From: Buxus sempervirens
Lineage: Eukaryota; Streptophyta; Magnoliopsida; Buxales; Buxaceae
Length of the DNA: 64,000 nucleotides
Direction of reading: 5' to 3'
NCBI GenBank assembly: GCA_947561395.2
Contig: OX387186.1
Span: 46,643,220 to 46,707,219 of the forward strand
This document shows, one piece after another, positions 9,561 to 20,575 of this stretch. Position numbers and translations under genes: made by a program. A model generated the notes under the pieces. It was given only the letters and a program-made list of their open reading frames with translations, was not told the DNA's origin and made no database searches. Position 1 is the stretch's first letter. Every line of letters begins with the position of its first letter.

Positions 9561-11579
9561 ATTTCTTTTATTTTCAAGTTTAAAAGCTTGATTGGAACAT
9601 GTTTGGGGTGAATTGGTATCAAGAAATATGATACCTTGGTTCTCTTTTTATGTATCTTCCTTAAGTTCTAAGGGAAAAATGAATTTGTGTTCCAAGATTA
9701 GGTTAAGTCTTTTGTTAAACCTTTTTAACACTTTAACTATCTTTTCATATTCCCCTGGGGTGCCCACAGATTATTCACAATGTTTTAGGCATTTTATTCT
9801 CAAAAAAATTAGGATGAAAAATCAATTTGGACATTTCCGGGCTGTATTCGACATGTCAGATCGGCTAAACTCATGATTTATTGTATCCGACGTAACCCAT
9901 CGGATACATACATACAGTTTTGTTATCGATGACATCTGTCGGATAAGAATAAAATACGGCTTAACCGACCTGAGTTGTCAGTTAATGCCAAAATAACCCT
10001 TTTTGACTCATTTTTTCACTAGATTATGTTATCTTTATTCCCATTTAATGTACACCTTGACTTGGCTTCTAAACACAGTCCCCAATTGGACTTTGACATC
10101 ATATTTGCAAAAATGCATGAATTTTCATGAGGGTACATGCCCCCTCCAACATTGGACACCAATTCATGGATCTTGTACTTTTGGTTGCCTCCTACATGGA
10201 CTTTGGGTAAGATGACCTCTAAGTAGAGTTAGAGACTCTTCCTATAGGTTACACCAACCTTAGGCTACAAACACTTTTGGGAAAAATTCATCCCAAGCAT
10301 ATGGACACCATGGCTTTTAATTTACATGACATGAAATTAATTAAGAAACATGGTTTTACCTTGCCATTTTGTGTTACCTTCAATATGGTATTCATATTAT
10401 ACCTTGGCCTGTGAAACATGCAAATGGCCTGCCCTCAATTACACCCAATTCCCCAAACATAATTGTTTATTTTAGCTGAAAACGTGTTTCTCCACCTTCA
10501 AGCGTATGGTTTTTGGATTTTGGCTTACTTGGCAACTTAGATCTCAAGTCTAGTGATGCCTGGAATCGAATCACAGATCCTATTGTCATCACATCATTGA
10601 CTCAAGTTCTAAGGTAAATGTTTTCACTTTCGCTTTCCAAAGTATCGACCTTGTTGCACCAAGCTACACACATTCGGGGTTCAACTTCCTATAGGTAATG
10701 GGTAAGCTGTGCAAAGAGTTTAAAGTGCTCAAGTGCATTTGAAATTTAAGGTGCATTCACAACATCCCAGCCCCTTCCCACTCTTTTTCGTAGCTATGCA
10801 TACAATTTCAAGCCAAGGCATAATACAACATCATATTGGAAGTAAGAACACAAGCAAGCAAGATAACAAACCTAAACATGCTTATGACTATCATATACAC
10901 AAAAGTAACTCCCAAAACATGTTGTCACATTGTACGAACAACAATTAACCAAGAAAAGCATGCTTGGAATCCAAAAGCATCCCATAAATTTCCAAATTTC
11001 ATGCTCTTTTTTTCCATGCTCAAATTGCATCATTCATACCCCAAATTGAAGTCTAAAAATACAGCAACTAAACATATTGTACAAGAAGTGTTTTATTAGG
11101 GAGAACATGCTTAAAAACCCCCAGAATACCTACTGATTTTACTGAGTTTTATGCTCTTCCTTTTCATGCTAAAAATGTATCATTCATACCCAAATTGAAG
11201 CCTAAAAATAAAGCAACTAATAATTTGGTACAAGAGGTGTTTTAATTAGGGGAAACATGCTTGAAAACCCTCAAAATACCTACTGAATTTACTGGGTTTA
11301 TGCTCTTCATTTCCATCATCAAAACATGGCATTAAAGCCCCCAAAACAAAGCATATTCATAAAGATATAACAAGTAAGCATGTATGACAAGATAAGGCCC
11401 CTAAACATGATTCTAGACATAACCAAGCAAAATATACATGCTATTATCCTTATGAACTTCTAATCATACAAATTAACTCTAAAATACATCAACATGCTCA
11501 AATAAAATACACAAAACAGCAAGCATTCAAAAATAAAAATGAAGCATGAACAAACACAAAACATGGCTTAAATCCACAA
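9561..11579 (-). other. Untranslated 5' leader of A3 between PBS and tandem repeats
   Basis: About 2 kb without a supportable gene. Sequence related to this leader follows the PBS of A2 (63,333-64,000) and parts of A1 (31,881-32,110), including a conserved stretch about AACCCCGAATGTGTGTAGC near 10,665. Two imperfect direct repeats at 10,960-11,130 and 11,140-11,300 share ACATGCTTRAAAACCC. A palindrome array lies at 9845-9985. Confidence 0.7.
9845..9985. promoter_or_regulatory. A3 leader palindrome array, about 39-bp period, GTATCCG-type arms
   Basis: Four imperfect palindromes have centres near 9856, 9895, 9934 and 9973, about 39 bp apart. Arms include TTGTATCCGA/TCGGATACA, TTATCGA/TCGGATAA and TTAACCGAC/GTCAGTTAA. 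The arm type and period match the array in the LTR of the same element (14,071-14,177). Confidence 0.7.
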
Positions 11580-11598
11580 GTCCCCAGCAGAGTCGCCA
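11580..11598 (-). other. Primer-binding site of A3
   Basis: On the minus strand TGGCGACTCTGCTGGGGAC follows the LTR end (…TCTCACA) after two bases. TGG complements a tRNA CCA end. The same 19-nt site follows the LTRs at 19,615, 23,306 and 63,314. I do not identify the tRNA. Confidence 0.8.
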
Positions 11599-14070
11599 GT
11601 TGTGAGACATGGAAAAATCACCAAGTAACTTCCTAAATCATTATACGGGCTCAACAAAATGGGAGGAGTCGCCACCATTCAATTTTAGGTGTGAATGGAC
11701 ACCAAAAGATTAAATCAAATGAAAAAGCAAACTTAGAGTAAAAATAACTCTAAAAATAAAAATGAACCAGAGATGGATAAGGGATTATTATTATGAATAG
11801 GGGAAGGTGTTAGGCACCCATATTAATCCACCCAAGGTGGTTGCCAAGTGTTGTTCATGCTAAAGAAAAAGAATGAAAGCTTGCTAATTAAAACAAAAAG
11901 ACTTGAAAAGGATCAAACACATGTATGATCTTTCCACTTGAATAATCCAATAAATTCTGGACATTCTATGTGGATACATCACCTCTAAGACATTCCCAAT
12001 TAATGAAAATCAAAGTGAAATTTGAATATAAGCAAGTTGAGGCAAATCCGAAAAATTCAGAAAAAGTGTAGCCTTTTGACCATAAATCATTCAAATCAAA
12101 TTCAAATTGAATGAAACCAAGTCCATTTGAAAGATTATAACAAATAGAAGATCCATGGAAGTTTTCAAGTAAATCCGGTTAAAATCCTAAGAGTTATGCT
12201 CATTTGAAATCTGCTGTTGTAAATTAATAAAAGTAACAAGTGGGCAACTTTGGAAATCTATATATGGAGATTGGCTCCATATAAATGCTTGGAAATTGGC
12301 ATGAATGAAGTATGTAGTGCCATCTTTTGAATGAAACTAACTCCATACAAAACTTCATCCGGATGTGTCTTGGGTGATCTCCCAAACAGGCCAAGAAGAT
12401 CACAGATTAGCCCAGGATTGTGCTATTGACCAGTTCTGAGTAAATCATTCACCCAAGATACAAATAAAAGCAAAAAAATCTGAAATCAATTGAATTTGAA
12501 ATTAGACTCAAAAATGAAAACACAGAAACTAAAATCACTCAAATCGGACTTAAAACGAGCAGATGGTGCTCAGTCAAAGTAACAGGTTCAGCAATTAGGC
12601 CTGAACTGACCGGTCCACTTTGGCTGAATGGTATCAAAAAACCACTTCATAAAAATTGATGAAATTTTACAGACACATACTAGACAGCCTCACCTTTCAC
12701 ATGTCTTTAGAATCACTCCAAAATTCATCCGGATGTTGAAGTTATGAGTGTCTGAAGTTAAGGTACAGAAGCTGTCCAGTCTTGACATTTAAAAATAAAA
12801 TCAATCGAAAACAATGATCAAGCGTGTGTAATCTGCACAATAAGAACTCAAAATCATTTGAAATGAATGTAAAATCCTCCAGAAAAATGTAGGGCACGAA
12901 TTTGGCTCAAAACTCTCATGGATTTGAGAGAAAATACCAAAATCTCCAAAATTGAGCCAGAATGCCCGAAACTGAGAGGCTAGACCATGAGGACTTCTCT
13001 ACTCAAAGAAAAACTTGCTTGTAATCCTTGAGAATAATTAGGAAATGTCCCAGAAAGATTTAGGGCAGGGATTCGGTTCATAAATCTCATTGATTAAGAG
13101 AATGAACCAAATATGCCCATTTTTGAGACAGAAATCCCGATTTGAGAGATTAGGCTATGAAAAGCCTCCTCTCAAAGGGGGATTAATTGGAATCCATTAA
13201 AGGTTCATAAAAAGCTTGATTTAAGGCCATTTGTCTCAGATCTATCACAATGAACATGATAGATCTAAAAAATGAGCCTATTCCATTAAAAACAAGTGTA
13301 TATGTGCATGTGTAAAAACCATATTTTTTTGGAGGGATTGGAGATCCAATGCCATAAAGAGCATGGATTTTAGTTATTCTCTCCAGAAAATGAAATCAAA
13401 TTCATAAAAATAATCAAACACATGAATCACAACATATACATTCAAGTTTGAATTAATCAAATGAGGGTTCTAAGAAAGTAAGGTTCCATTCCCATTCTTG
13501 TTTCCCTTAGTTCTCTCTTCATCTTTTTTAAGGCTAGAAATAATCTTGGCGTACTTTGAGTAGGGAATGGGGTTTCACACAAACAAAAGGCCATTCAAGA
13601 GGGCTCTATGACTAGGGTCAATTCCCATTCTCGTTTCCCCTAGATCTCTCTTCACGTTTTACGGCTAGAGAGAGTCTCAAGGTACTTTGAGTAGGGAAAG
13701 GGGCTTCAAGCACAAACAATAGGTCATTATTCTACAGAAAGGTAGAAGAAGAGAGCTAACCCTATAAATTAAAAACAGAAAATTAAAGGAGGGTTAGGGC
13801 TTACCTGGGTTCTGGAAGTAATGCAGCAGCAGTTCCCTTCTTCACTTGGAGCTCTTCAATCTCCAATTCTTGGCCATTTGCTTGAAGAGACGCCTCCTAT
13901 TTATGGGCAAATATTAGGGTAAAGGGGGATCACAATGGAAGACATAAGCAAATGTCTAGAATCCCTCCACTTAATCCTAAGGCTATTTTCGAGAATTCCC
14001 ACTCTTAGAACAGGGATAAGACAGTAAAAAGTGCAAACTTTCGGAAATCTTCAATTTTTGAGCAAAACAC

Positions 14071-14177
14071 TTGTATCCGACGATTCAGGTCGGATACAAG
14101 TAATTACCCTTGTATCCAACACAATGCATCGGATACAATAGAATTTATTTGTATCCGATGAGTTCTGTCGGATACAA
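14071..14177. promoter_or_regulatory. A3 LTR palindrome array, three units at 39-bp period
   Basis: Three 29-nt palindromes lie at 14071-14099, 14110-14138 and 14149-14177, exactly 39 bp apart. Arms are TTGTATCCGAC/GTCGGATACAA or close variants, while the central 7-9 nt differ. In A1 and A2, homologous flanks enclose 28-bp-period arrays of other arm types instead. Confidence 0.8.
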
Positions 14178-14215
14178 AGAAAAATCCTTTTAGCCGAATT
14201 TTTGCACAGGCAATA

Positions 14216-14297
14216 CTTATTTACATGTAATATCTTAAGTAAATGGAGATTAAAAAATACGAGGATATTTACTTAAATGATATTACATGTAAATAAG
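14216..14297. other. 82-nt foldback in family-A LTR (A3 copy)
   Basis: CTTATTTACATGTAATATC at one end and its reverse complement at the other, with further pairing of TTAAGTAAAT/ATTTACTTAA, form a long stem with a loop of about 20 nt. It is followed by a run of 14 C (G on the element strand). The same foldback lies at 14872-14953 (A1) and 40850-40931 (A4) but is missing in A2. It may be an old MITE or a structural element. Confidence 0.7.
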
Positions 14298-15008
14298 CAA
14301 ACACCCCCCCCCCCCCCATTTGAATCCATTAAAAATAGTTCCAGACCCAAATTCCAAGTGAATAAAAAGTCAACTTTCCAGTTCTAGGCTAAATTCCGGT
14401 TTTTCAGGTCCGGTAAAAAGATTCAATATGTTAAAACCAAGGTATTTGTCAAGATTTAAAATCTCAAAAAAAATTCATTTATGCAATAACATGGCTAAAA
14501 ACTTGATTACCGTGAAAAATTATCTTGAGATCTTGCGTTAAAAAATATTTCATTTTTTGGGGTCAAAAGTCAACAAAATTCAACCGGAGAAAGTTTGATT
14601 TTGCATAAAAGATTGAATTTGGGCCCTTTCCTCTGTGGTTTTGGATTCAAATGGATTAAGGATCTCAAACCCAATGCTAAGAATTGAAAATTCCAATAAA
14701 ATATTTCTCTCCTTCAAGATTTATCAAAAATCGTGCAATTTTGGGGTGTCTACATTACCGGACCTGAAAAATCAGAATTTAGCCTTGAACTGGAAAGTTG
14801 ACTTTTTATTCACTTGGAATTTGGGTCTACAACTATTTTAATGGATTCAAATGGGGGGGGGGGGGTGTTTGCTTATTTACATGTAATATCTTAATTAAAT
14901 GGAGATTAAAAAATACAAAGACATTTACTTAAATGATATTACATGTAAATAAGTATTGCCTCTACAGAAACTGGTCAAAAAAGCGTAAAAAATGGTCAAA
15001 CCTGTTTT

Positions 15009-15084
15009 GACAGCATTTGTAATGCAGTCTGGTTTTGACCGCAGTTTATATGCGGTCAAGGCACAACCGCATTATATATGCGGT
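15009..15084. promoter_or_regulatory. A1 LTR palindrome array, three units at 28-bp period
   Basis: Units lie at 15009-15029, 15037-15057 and about 15065-15085. Arms are GACAGC/GCAGTC, GACCGC/GCGGTC and AACCGC/GCGGTC. The flanking sequence (AAAAAGCGTAAAAAATGGTC before, TTTTTCGATTTCTG after) is homologous to A2, where the arms are GCCCGT/ACGGGC. Confidence 0.8.
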
Positions 15085-15288
15085 CACGGGCTTTTTTGAG
15101 CAAATTCGTTATTTTTCGATTTCTGCGCCATATTTACCTTCAAACCTCTCTCTGGAAGATTCGAATTTCCTTTTTTACCCTCCGTGGTTTAATTGATTTA
15201 CCTTAACTCCTTCTTTGAAACTCAATTGGAACATTTTAGAAACTTATTTTAGCATACCCCTGGGACCAACCATGCCCCTAGGTTTGCC

Positions 15289-15296
15289 TATAAATA
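15289..15296 (+). promoter_or_regulatory. TATA box of A1 LTR
   Basis: TATAAATA lies in the context GGTTTGCCTATAAATAGAGG. The same context occurs in A2 (61,926) and, inverted, in A3 and A5, so it is the conserved core promoter of family A. Confidence 0.75.
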
Positions 15297-15439
15297 GAGG
15301 GTCTCTCCTCAAGCAAATGGCTGAGCATCTGAAGCTTGAGGAGCTCCAAGTGAAGAAGGGAACCCCTGCCTCTCTACTTTCTCAATCTAGGTAAGTCCAT
15401 TTTCTCTTTTATTTTCTGTTTTTAATTCTATAGATAGTC

Positions 15440-15890
15440 TGATATTCTCCTTTTTGTAGAATAAGGCCTAGTTCTTATTTGTATTCTCAAACCTGCCTCC
15501 AAGTACCTCAAGACTCCTCTCTAGCTGTAAAACGTGAAGAGAGAGCTTGGGGAAAAGGGAACAGGTGGATCCTTAGAATAGTATTCTATAATCTGTTTTT
15601 CTCCTTTTTTGTATAATAAGGCCTTTTTGTGTTTGTATTCCCAAACCTATCTCCAAGTACCTCAAGACTCATCTCTAGCTGTAAAACGTGAAGAGAGAGC
15701 TAGGGGAAGGGGAACAGGTGGATCCTTAGAATAGAACCCTATAGTATGTTCTTCTCTCTTTTTTGTAGCATAAGGCCATTGGATTGTGTTTGTATTCCCA
15801 AACCTATCTCCAAGTACCTCAAGACTCCTCTCTAGCCGAAAACGTGAAGAGAGAGCTAAGGGAAAAGTGATCAAGTGGATCCATAGGATA
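15440..15890 (+). repeat. Triplicated LTR unit with repeated splice-acceptor-like ends
   Basis: Three direct copies of about 150 bp each contain AATAAGGCC, CCAAGTACCTCAAGACTC and AAACGTGAAGAGAGAGCT. Each copy is preceded by a T/C-rich tract ending in GTAG or GTAT, like a 3' splice site, and AGGTAAGTCC near 15389 could serve as donor. The unit occurs twice in A2 (62,090-62,370) and A3, and once in A5. Confidence 0.75.
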
Positions 15891-17164
15891 GACCCCTATG
15901 TGCTATAATATGTGATATATGGTTTTTATTACTCTGTTGATGTTTTGTGAGTGTTTTATTTTGAATCTGGAAATCCTATGGATCCATGCTGTTTATAGCA
16001 TGAGATTCCCACTTCCTCCTACATTTTGGTTTTTCACACACCATTGCACCTATACCACCGTTTTCTTGATTTTGGTGATATTTGGCTAGGATTTTGGATC
16101 TATCATAATTTATATGGTAGATCTGAAATTAGAAGCCTTAAAGTAACCTCTAGGGTTTTATGAGGTGATTTTGAAGCTATTTAAATCTTGAAGAGAGGAT
16201 CATATGGTCTAAACTCTCCATTTTGATTTTTTTTTTCATCAACATGGGTTGATTGGAATTATATCTCTCAACTAATGAGAGATATGGATCAGATCTGTAC
16301 CCTAAAGAACTTTACTCTTCAATGTTTTAATCAAGAGATTTCAATATGGTTTTTCAACCTTTTAACGGTTTAGCCTAAAGCTAGTTTTTCAGTTTATACT
16401 TTAGATTGGTTTTCTTTGATTTTATCTCAATTTTATTTCAGACATGAAACCCTAGAAATTGTGTGATCATATTGAAAGTTCTGAATTAATCGGGCTATTC
16501 ATATGAACAACGATACACTTTTGTTACTTTTATGATTTTTTCTTTATTAAGCAAGCTTTCTTTATTTTTAACATGAACAATACCTGGCAACCATGTAACG
16601 CCCCGGATCCGAGTCACATGAAAAACCCGTAACTCGTCTCCAGAGGTTATTATAAAACACAGGATCACAATATCAGAGTGAAGGAAAAACATGAATACAA
16701 CAATAACTATATAACAAAGTGCGCTAAATAATCCCAAACGAAAATAAACTCACATGACCAAGTAACTACCCGCAAGTATCGTCCTCTCCAGGAGCAGCTG
16801 AAAACAAAACAAAACAATACGGAATGAGATACGAATATCCCAGTGAGCAGCACATGCATGCACAAATACATTTATTTCAGTTCTAAAACATGCCACGGTT
16901 ATAAACCATATACAATGATGATAACACACATATTCCGAATAATCCGACTAAACTTCAATAATCCAATTCATATCAATGCGGAAAACCATCAGGTAAATCA
17001 AGCAATAACAATCCATTTTCAATCCCGAAACCATCGATAAAATAATGATTAACTGACAACAACATAGCAATTAACCATAATTTCGTATCTCAAGATATAA
17101 TTCCAGATATACCAATATCATATAACACAAAGTCTTCTCATAACCATGCCCACGCCTCCAAATG

Positions 17165-17610
17165 TATATCCGGCCTACTCAGGGTTTCGGATATTGAAAT
17201 GACTGCGTCATCCAATGCAGGCCTACTTCCCGGGTTTCTGCATTGACAACCAGGCCTACTCAGGGTTTCTGGTTGCTCTACACCGGCGGGAGGTACAATA
17301 CTCAATAATCGGTAAACAATATTCCATGAACCATAAATACCAACAAACCAGCGAATAAAACATATCACGTCAAACAAAATCAAATACCAACATTGGTCAA
17401 TGTCATGACTATTGTTTAGTTGATAAATTAAACATGCCAAGTAGACACTCCACACCTCCATGTACACAGTTCCGGCCTACTCAGGGTTTCGGAACTCTGA
17501 AATGACGGCCTACTCAGGGTTTCGTCATCCAATGCAGGCCTACTCCCTGGGTTTCTGCATTGACAACCAGGCCTACTCAGGGTTTCTGGCTGCTCTACAC
17601 CGGTCGTGGC
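17165..17610. promoter_or_regulatory. Constant-core, variable-stem hairpin units in LTR C
   Basis: Seven copies of a core close to GGCCTACTCAGGGTTTC lie in two blocks (17,165-17,280 and 17,466-17,610). Each core is bracketed by complementary arms that differ between units: TATCC/GGATA, CAATGCA/TGCATTG, CAACCA/TGGTTG, AGTTCC/GGAACT, ATGAC/GTCAT, CAATGCA/TGCATTG and AACCA/TGGCT. In the first block the ATGAC/GTCAT arms are present but the core between them is missing (near 17,200). Confidence 0.8.
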
Positions 17611-18194
17611 AACACACAAGGCCATGCAATTCCAACAACCAACAATAACATCACATTACTAAGCTTAAACATCTGGATCCAGGACAAGCTAGACCAAAAC
17701 AGTAAAACATCGTATAATCTCAATTCCAATATCAAAATAAAACCATTCATTCCACATCATGTAAAACTCATCACAATTCATCACCTGTCCCTCTGGACCA
17801 AGCAGTACCTCAAGTACTTTCAGTATTTTTCTCATTTCCGTAACACATGTCATTTGAAAGTAAAACTCAATTCAGTCATACCAAGGAAATCTTTACAATA
17901 TTTTTAAAGTTTCCAAACCAGTGAAACCAAAATAGAATAACTCCTCAATCAATGCAGTGTATAAAACAGAGGAAATGTAACTAGTAACTCTTAGTGGTTT
18001 GGTATCCGGCATAACATTCATAAATAACCTAAACTCAACTTGAAAGCTTTTAAGAAGTTCACTAAATTTTCCTCTAATAGTTTCCTAGGCAAAATAGATT
18101 CCCAGGATTCCCAAACAAGTGAATAGTGAAGTGGTTTAATCCTCAAGTAACCCAAATACCCTTAGTTAAATCAAATCTCCAATTCAGTAAGCAA

Positions 18195-18475
18195 AATAGG
18201 TCTGCCGCTCACTTCCTAAGGTGGGCGCGAGGTGAGCGCCGGTCGGCGGTGAAGAAATGGGGTAAAATCGACCTACCGCTCACTCGACGCTAGGTGAGCG
18301 TGAGCCGAGCGTGAGATGGGCGTGAGGTGGGCGCGAGATTCGCGCGAGATGAGCGCATAGTTTTCTGCTGAGCGCGAGCTGAGCACCAGCCGGGCGCGAG
18401 CTCGGTGGTGGGTCGTGTTTAACGGGGCGCCTACCTCTGAGGTGAGCGCCGGTGAGCGCGAGGTGGGCGGATACC
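18195..18475. repeat. GC-rich GTGAGCG/CGCTCAC cluster in LTR C
   Basis: A sharply GC-rich patch in AT-rich surroundings has many GGTGAGCGCGAG, GTGGGCGCGAG and CCGCTCAC copies in both orientations, able to pair with each other. It lies about 1 kb after the hairpin blocks, echoing the two-array layout of families A, B and D. Confidence 0.6.
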
Positions 18476-19614
18476 CCTGTGATTTTTGTATCTCTGTTAT
18501 TCCAAGATCTACAAGACTGGCCGGTTTGTTTACCTCTGTAATTGTTCTACTACACTCCTAATACTCCCAGAAGACTTCCCAACCATATTTGGAATTAATC
18601 TAAACACTTTTATTTTTAAAGATAAAATTCAGTCCGAAGACTCTGTTCATGTCATTTCCCGAAAACTAGAAAAACCAGAAAACCAGAAACTCATACATCA
18701 TTTAAGCTACAAAACATGCATAAGAATAAGCTCACGAAAACCTCAAACGCAAAACCCCAGTTGTAAATCAGTGCTACTCACCGTATGCGCTTAATCCCAG
18801 AACAACAGCATCTTCCACAACCGGCCGAGCACGACTCCGGCTGCGCGCGAAGATGAAATGGTAGCCGCACGAATCCTCTGCTCACGAGAGAAATAACCCG
18901 AAGAAATCCGACTCCAATAACCTCCTAGTATTTCTTCCGATTCTTGTTCTTCACGGGAATAATCCTAATCGCCATTAACAGCCGCAATCGCCAAGTCGCC
19001 CAGTTCTCCAGATAACGAGACTAACGAAAAATATTTCCATAAGTACGATACGAGTATTCGTTTAAACCCAAACCCTAATTTCCCCTTTTGGTATATTTAC
19101 CTTGCGATACATACGCCGCTCGATAACTCTTTAAACCCTTGATCCTATGCGCACTCGCCCACTGGAAACCCTACATGTTCCGGCCACTTAGGTTATTCTC
19201 TTTGACAACTAATGACCACAAATCTCCAGCAATAAATAAATTTTGATCAAGCCTGTCCGTAAATCCATGTGTTCATACTTTTGCATATATTTTATTTTAT
19301 CTACTATTTTATATTGTTTATTATTATTATTTTTTTTTCTACTCAAAACTGGGGTCTTACAAACCACCTTGTGTGGATGAATAGGGGTACCTAATACCTT
19401 CCCCTATTCATAACCTAATCCCTTTACCCATCTCTAATTATTTTTGTTTTGTATTTTAAAATAGAGTTATTTTTACTCTAACTTCTGTCTTTTTTATTTG
19501 ATTTGAGATTTTGGTATCCATTCACACCTAAGCAGAATGGTGGTGACTCCCTATTTTAATGAATCCCATGTGATGATTAGGAAGTCATTGAATTGATTTT
19601 CCATGTCTCACAAC

Positions 19615-19633
19615 TGCAGACTCCACTGGGGAC
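19615..19633 (+). other. Primer-binding site of A1, mutated
   Basis: TGCAGACTCCACTGGGGAC follows the LTR end after AC. It differs from the family PBS at its third and fourth bases (TGCA for TGGC), so it is probably inactive. Leader sequence continues to 19,871, where D1 is inserted. Confidence 0.7.
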
Positions 19634-20514
19634 CTGTGGATTTCAGCCTTTTGGTGTATTTGTTCATATTTTTGTGTTTTTTTTTGTGTTTTGTTGGCTT
19701 GCTATTTTGTGTTCTTAAGCATGTTTGATATGTTAAATCTGAATTATTGGTTAAAAACTCATGGGGGTAGAAACATGTTTAATTCTGATTTATAGGATTG
19801 TTTCTAGAAACATGTGTAGGGGGTTTTGTTTTGCTAAATCATGGTCATTTCTTTCTGTATTTTCATGATAGTGTAAGCACCTCATTTTTGCGCTCCCGAA
19901 AGTGCCAGAAATGTAAAACCCTGGACAGAAAGTCAAACCCTAAGGGGTGAAAATTTGACTTTTTGATCAAGTGAAAATTGGCCACCTTGCTTTGTCTCAA
20001 TGGATAGAGAATCCTGACACAGTTCCAATGCAATTGAGTTTGCAGGAATCGGAGTCCGGATAAAGGTTCTGCATGCCGGTCAAACTTGAGGGAGAGCTGA
20101 AAGTGGACTTTTGGCGAAACCCCCAAATCAGGTGCTTACACCTATGCTAATGGATAGAGGGCTTCGACATGGTTCCGGATGAAGAAGATATGAGCCGCCA
20201 AAGTTTTCGAACAGCAGAAACTAGAAAACTGCACACGTGGCAAAAGCTGTACACGTGGCGAGAAGCGCAAGAAAATATCTCGGGGATCAAATCCGTAAAT
20301 ATCCAAACATACAAAATATCCCAGGGACTAATCTAGAAATACCTGAGAATACGGGATTAAAACAAAATCTTTCAGAAATATCTCAGGGACCAAATACGTG
20401 AATATCTAAGATTATCGGATTAAATAATAAACATCCAGGGACTAAATCTGCAAATAGTGGATTTCCCGACAATTTCTCGGCGGCCTTAAATTTTCGAAAT
20501 CATGTTGTTTAGCC

Positions 20515-20575
20515 GCTTGCACCAGGCTTGCGCCGAGCTCGCGCCAAGCCAGTGCCAGCTCGGCAAATGAAGTTT
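20515..20575. promoter_or_regulatory. D1 upstream palindrome cluster, GCGCC-type arms
   Basis: A palindrome at about 20525-20550 has arms GGCTTG/CAAGCC around CGCCGAGCTCGCGC. GTGCCAGCTCGGC follows. The cluster ends about 15 bp before TATAAAAG. Confidence 0.6.

Larger units (their letters stand above)
1..14754 (-). mobile_element. Tat-lineage Ty3 retrotransposon A3, 5' part, truncated by window edge
   Basis: Reading the minus strand from 14754 downwards gives LTR, PBS, long leader with tandem repeats, gag, protease, G-patch-like segment, RT, RNase H, a second archaeal-type RNase H and the start of integrase at position 1. The order and the extra RNase H after the first are the hallmark of the plant Tat lineage (Ogre/Retand-like). 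All reading frames are broken, so the copy is dead. The LTR end at 14754 abuts TTACC inside another family-A LTR, so this element inserted into A1; the matching TSD copy would lie beyond the left edge. A solo LTR (6906-9332) is nested in the leader. Confidence 0.85.
11601..14754 (-). mobile_element. 5' LTR of A3 (family A)
   Basis: On the minus strand the LTR starts TGTAGACACCCC at 14754 and ends GTCTCACA at 11601 (TG...CA), 3154 bp long. From its 5' end it has a poly-G tract (C run at 14304-14317 on plus), an 82-nt foldback, a palindrome array (14,071-14,177) and a TATA box at about 13,896-13,907 (CCCATAAATAGG). A possible 5' splice site (CAGGTAAG) and two direct repeats of a roughly 130-bp unit with a Y-rich TAG (13,500-13,720) follow. 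A PBS-like GGAGTCGCCA lies inside the 3' end near 11,655. Confidence 0.88.
16594..19361 (+). mobile_element. Solo LTR C (gypsy-type) with TSD AACCA
   Basis: It starts TGTAACGCCCCGGATC and ends GGGGTCTTACA, with AACCA at 16589-16593 and 19362-19366. Length is 2768 bp, with no internal region. TGTAACGCCCC...GGGGTCTTACA ends are common in plant Ty3 (Tekay/Del-like) LTRs. It contains two groups of constant-loop hairpins (17,165-17,610) and a GC-rich cluster (18,195-18,475). No TATA box is obvious. Confidence 0.88.
14755..19612 (+). mobile_element. 5' LTR of A1 (family A), interrupted by A3 and solo LTR C
   Basis: The LTR continues from TTACCGGACCTG after the A3 insertion and ends TCTCACA at 19612. 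It contains a G13 run, the 82-nt foldback (14872-14953), a palindrome array (15009-15084), TATAAATA at 15289 and AGGTAAGTCC near 15389. Three tandem copies of a roughly 150-bp unit follow. A 2.77-kb solo LTR is inserted at 16594. The tail (GGTGACTCCCT near 19,537) carries a mutated PBS-like site. Confidence 0.85.
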
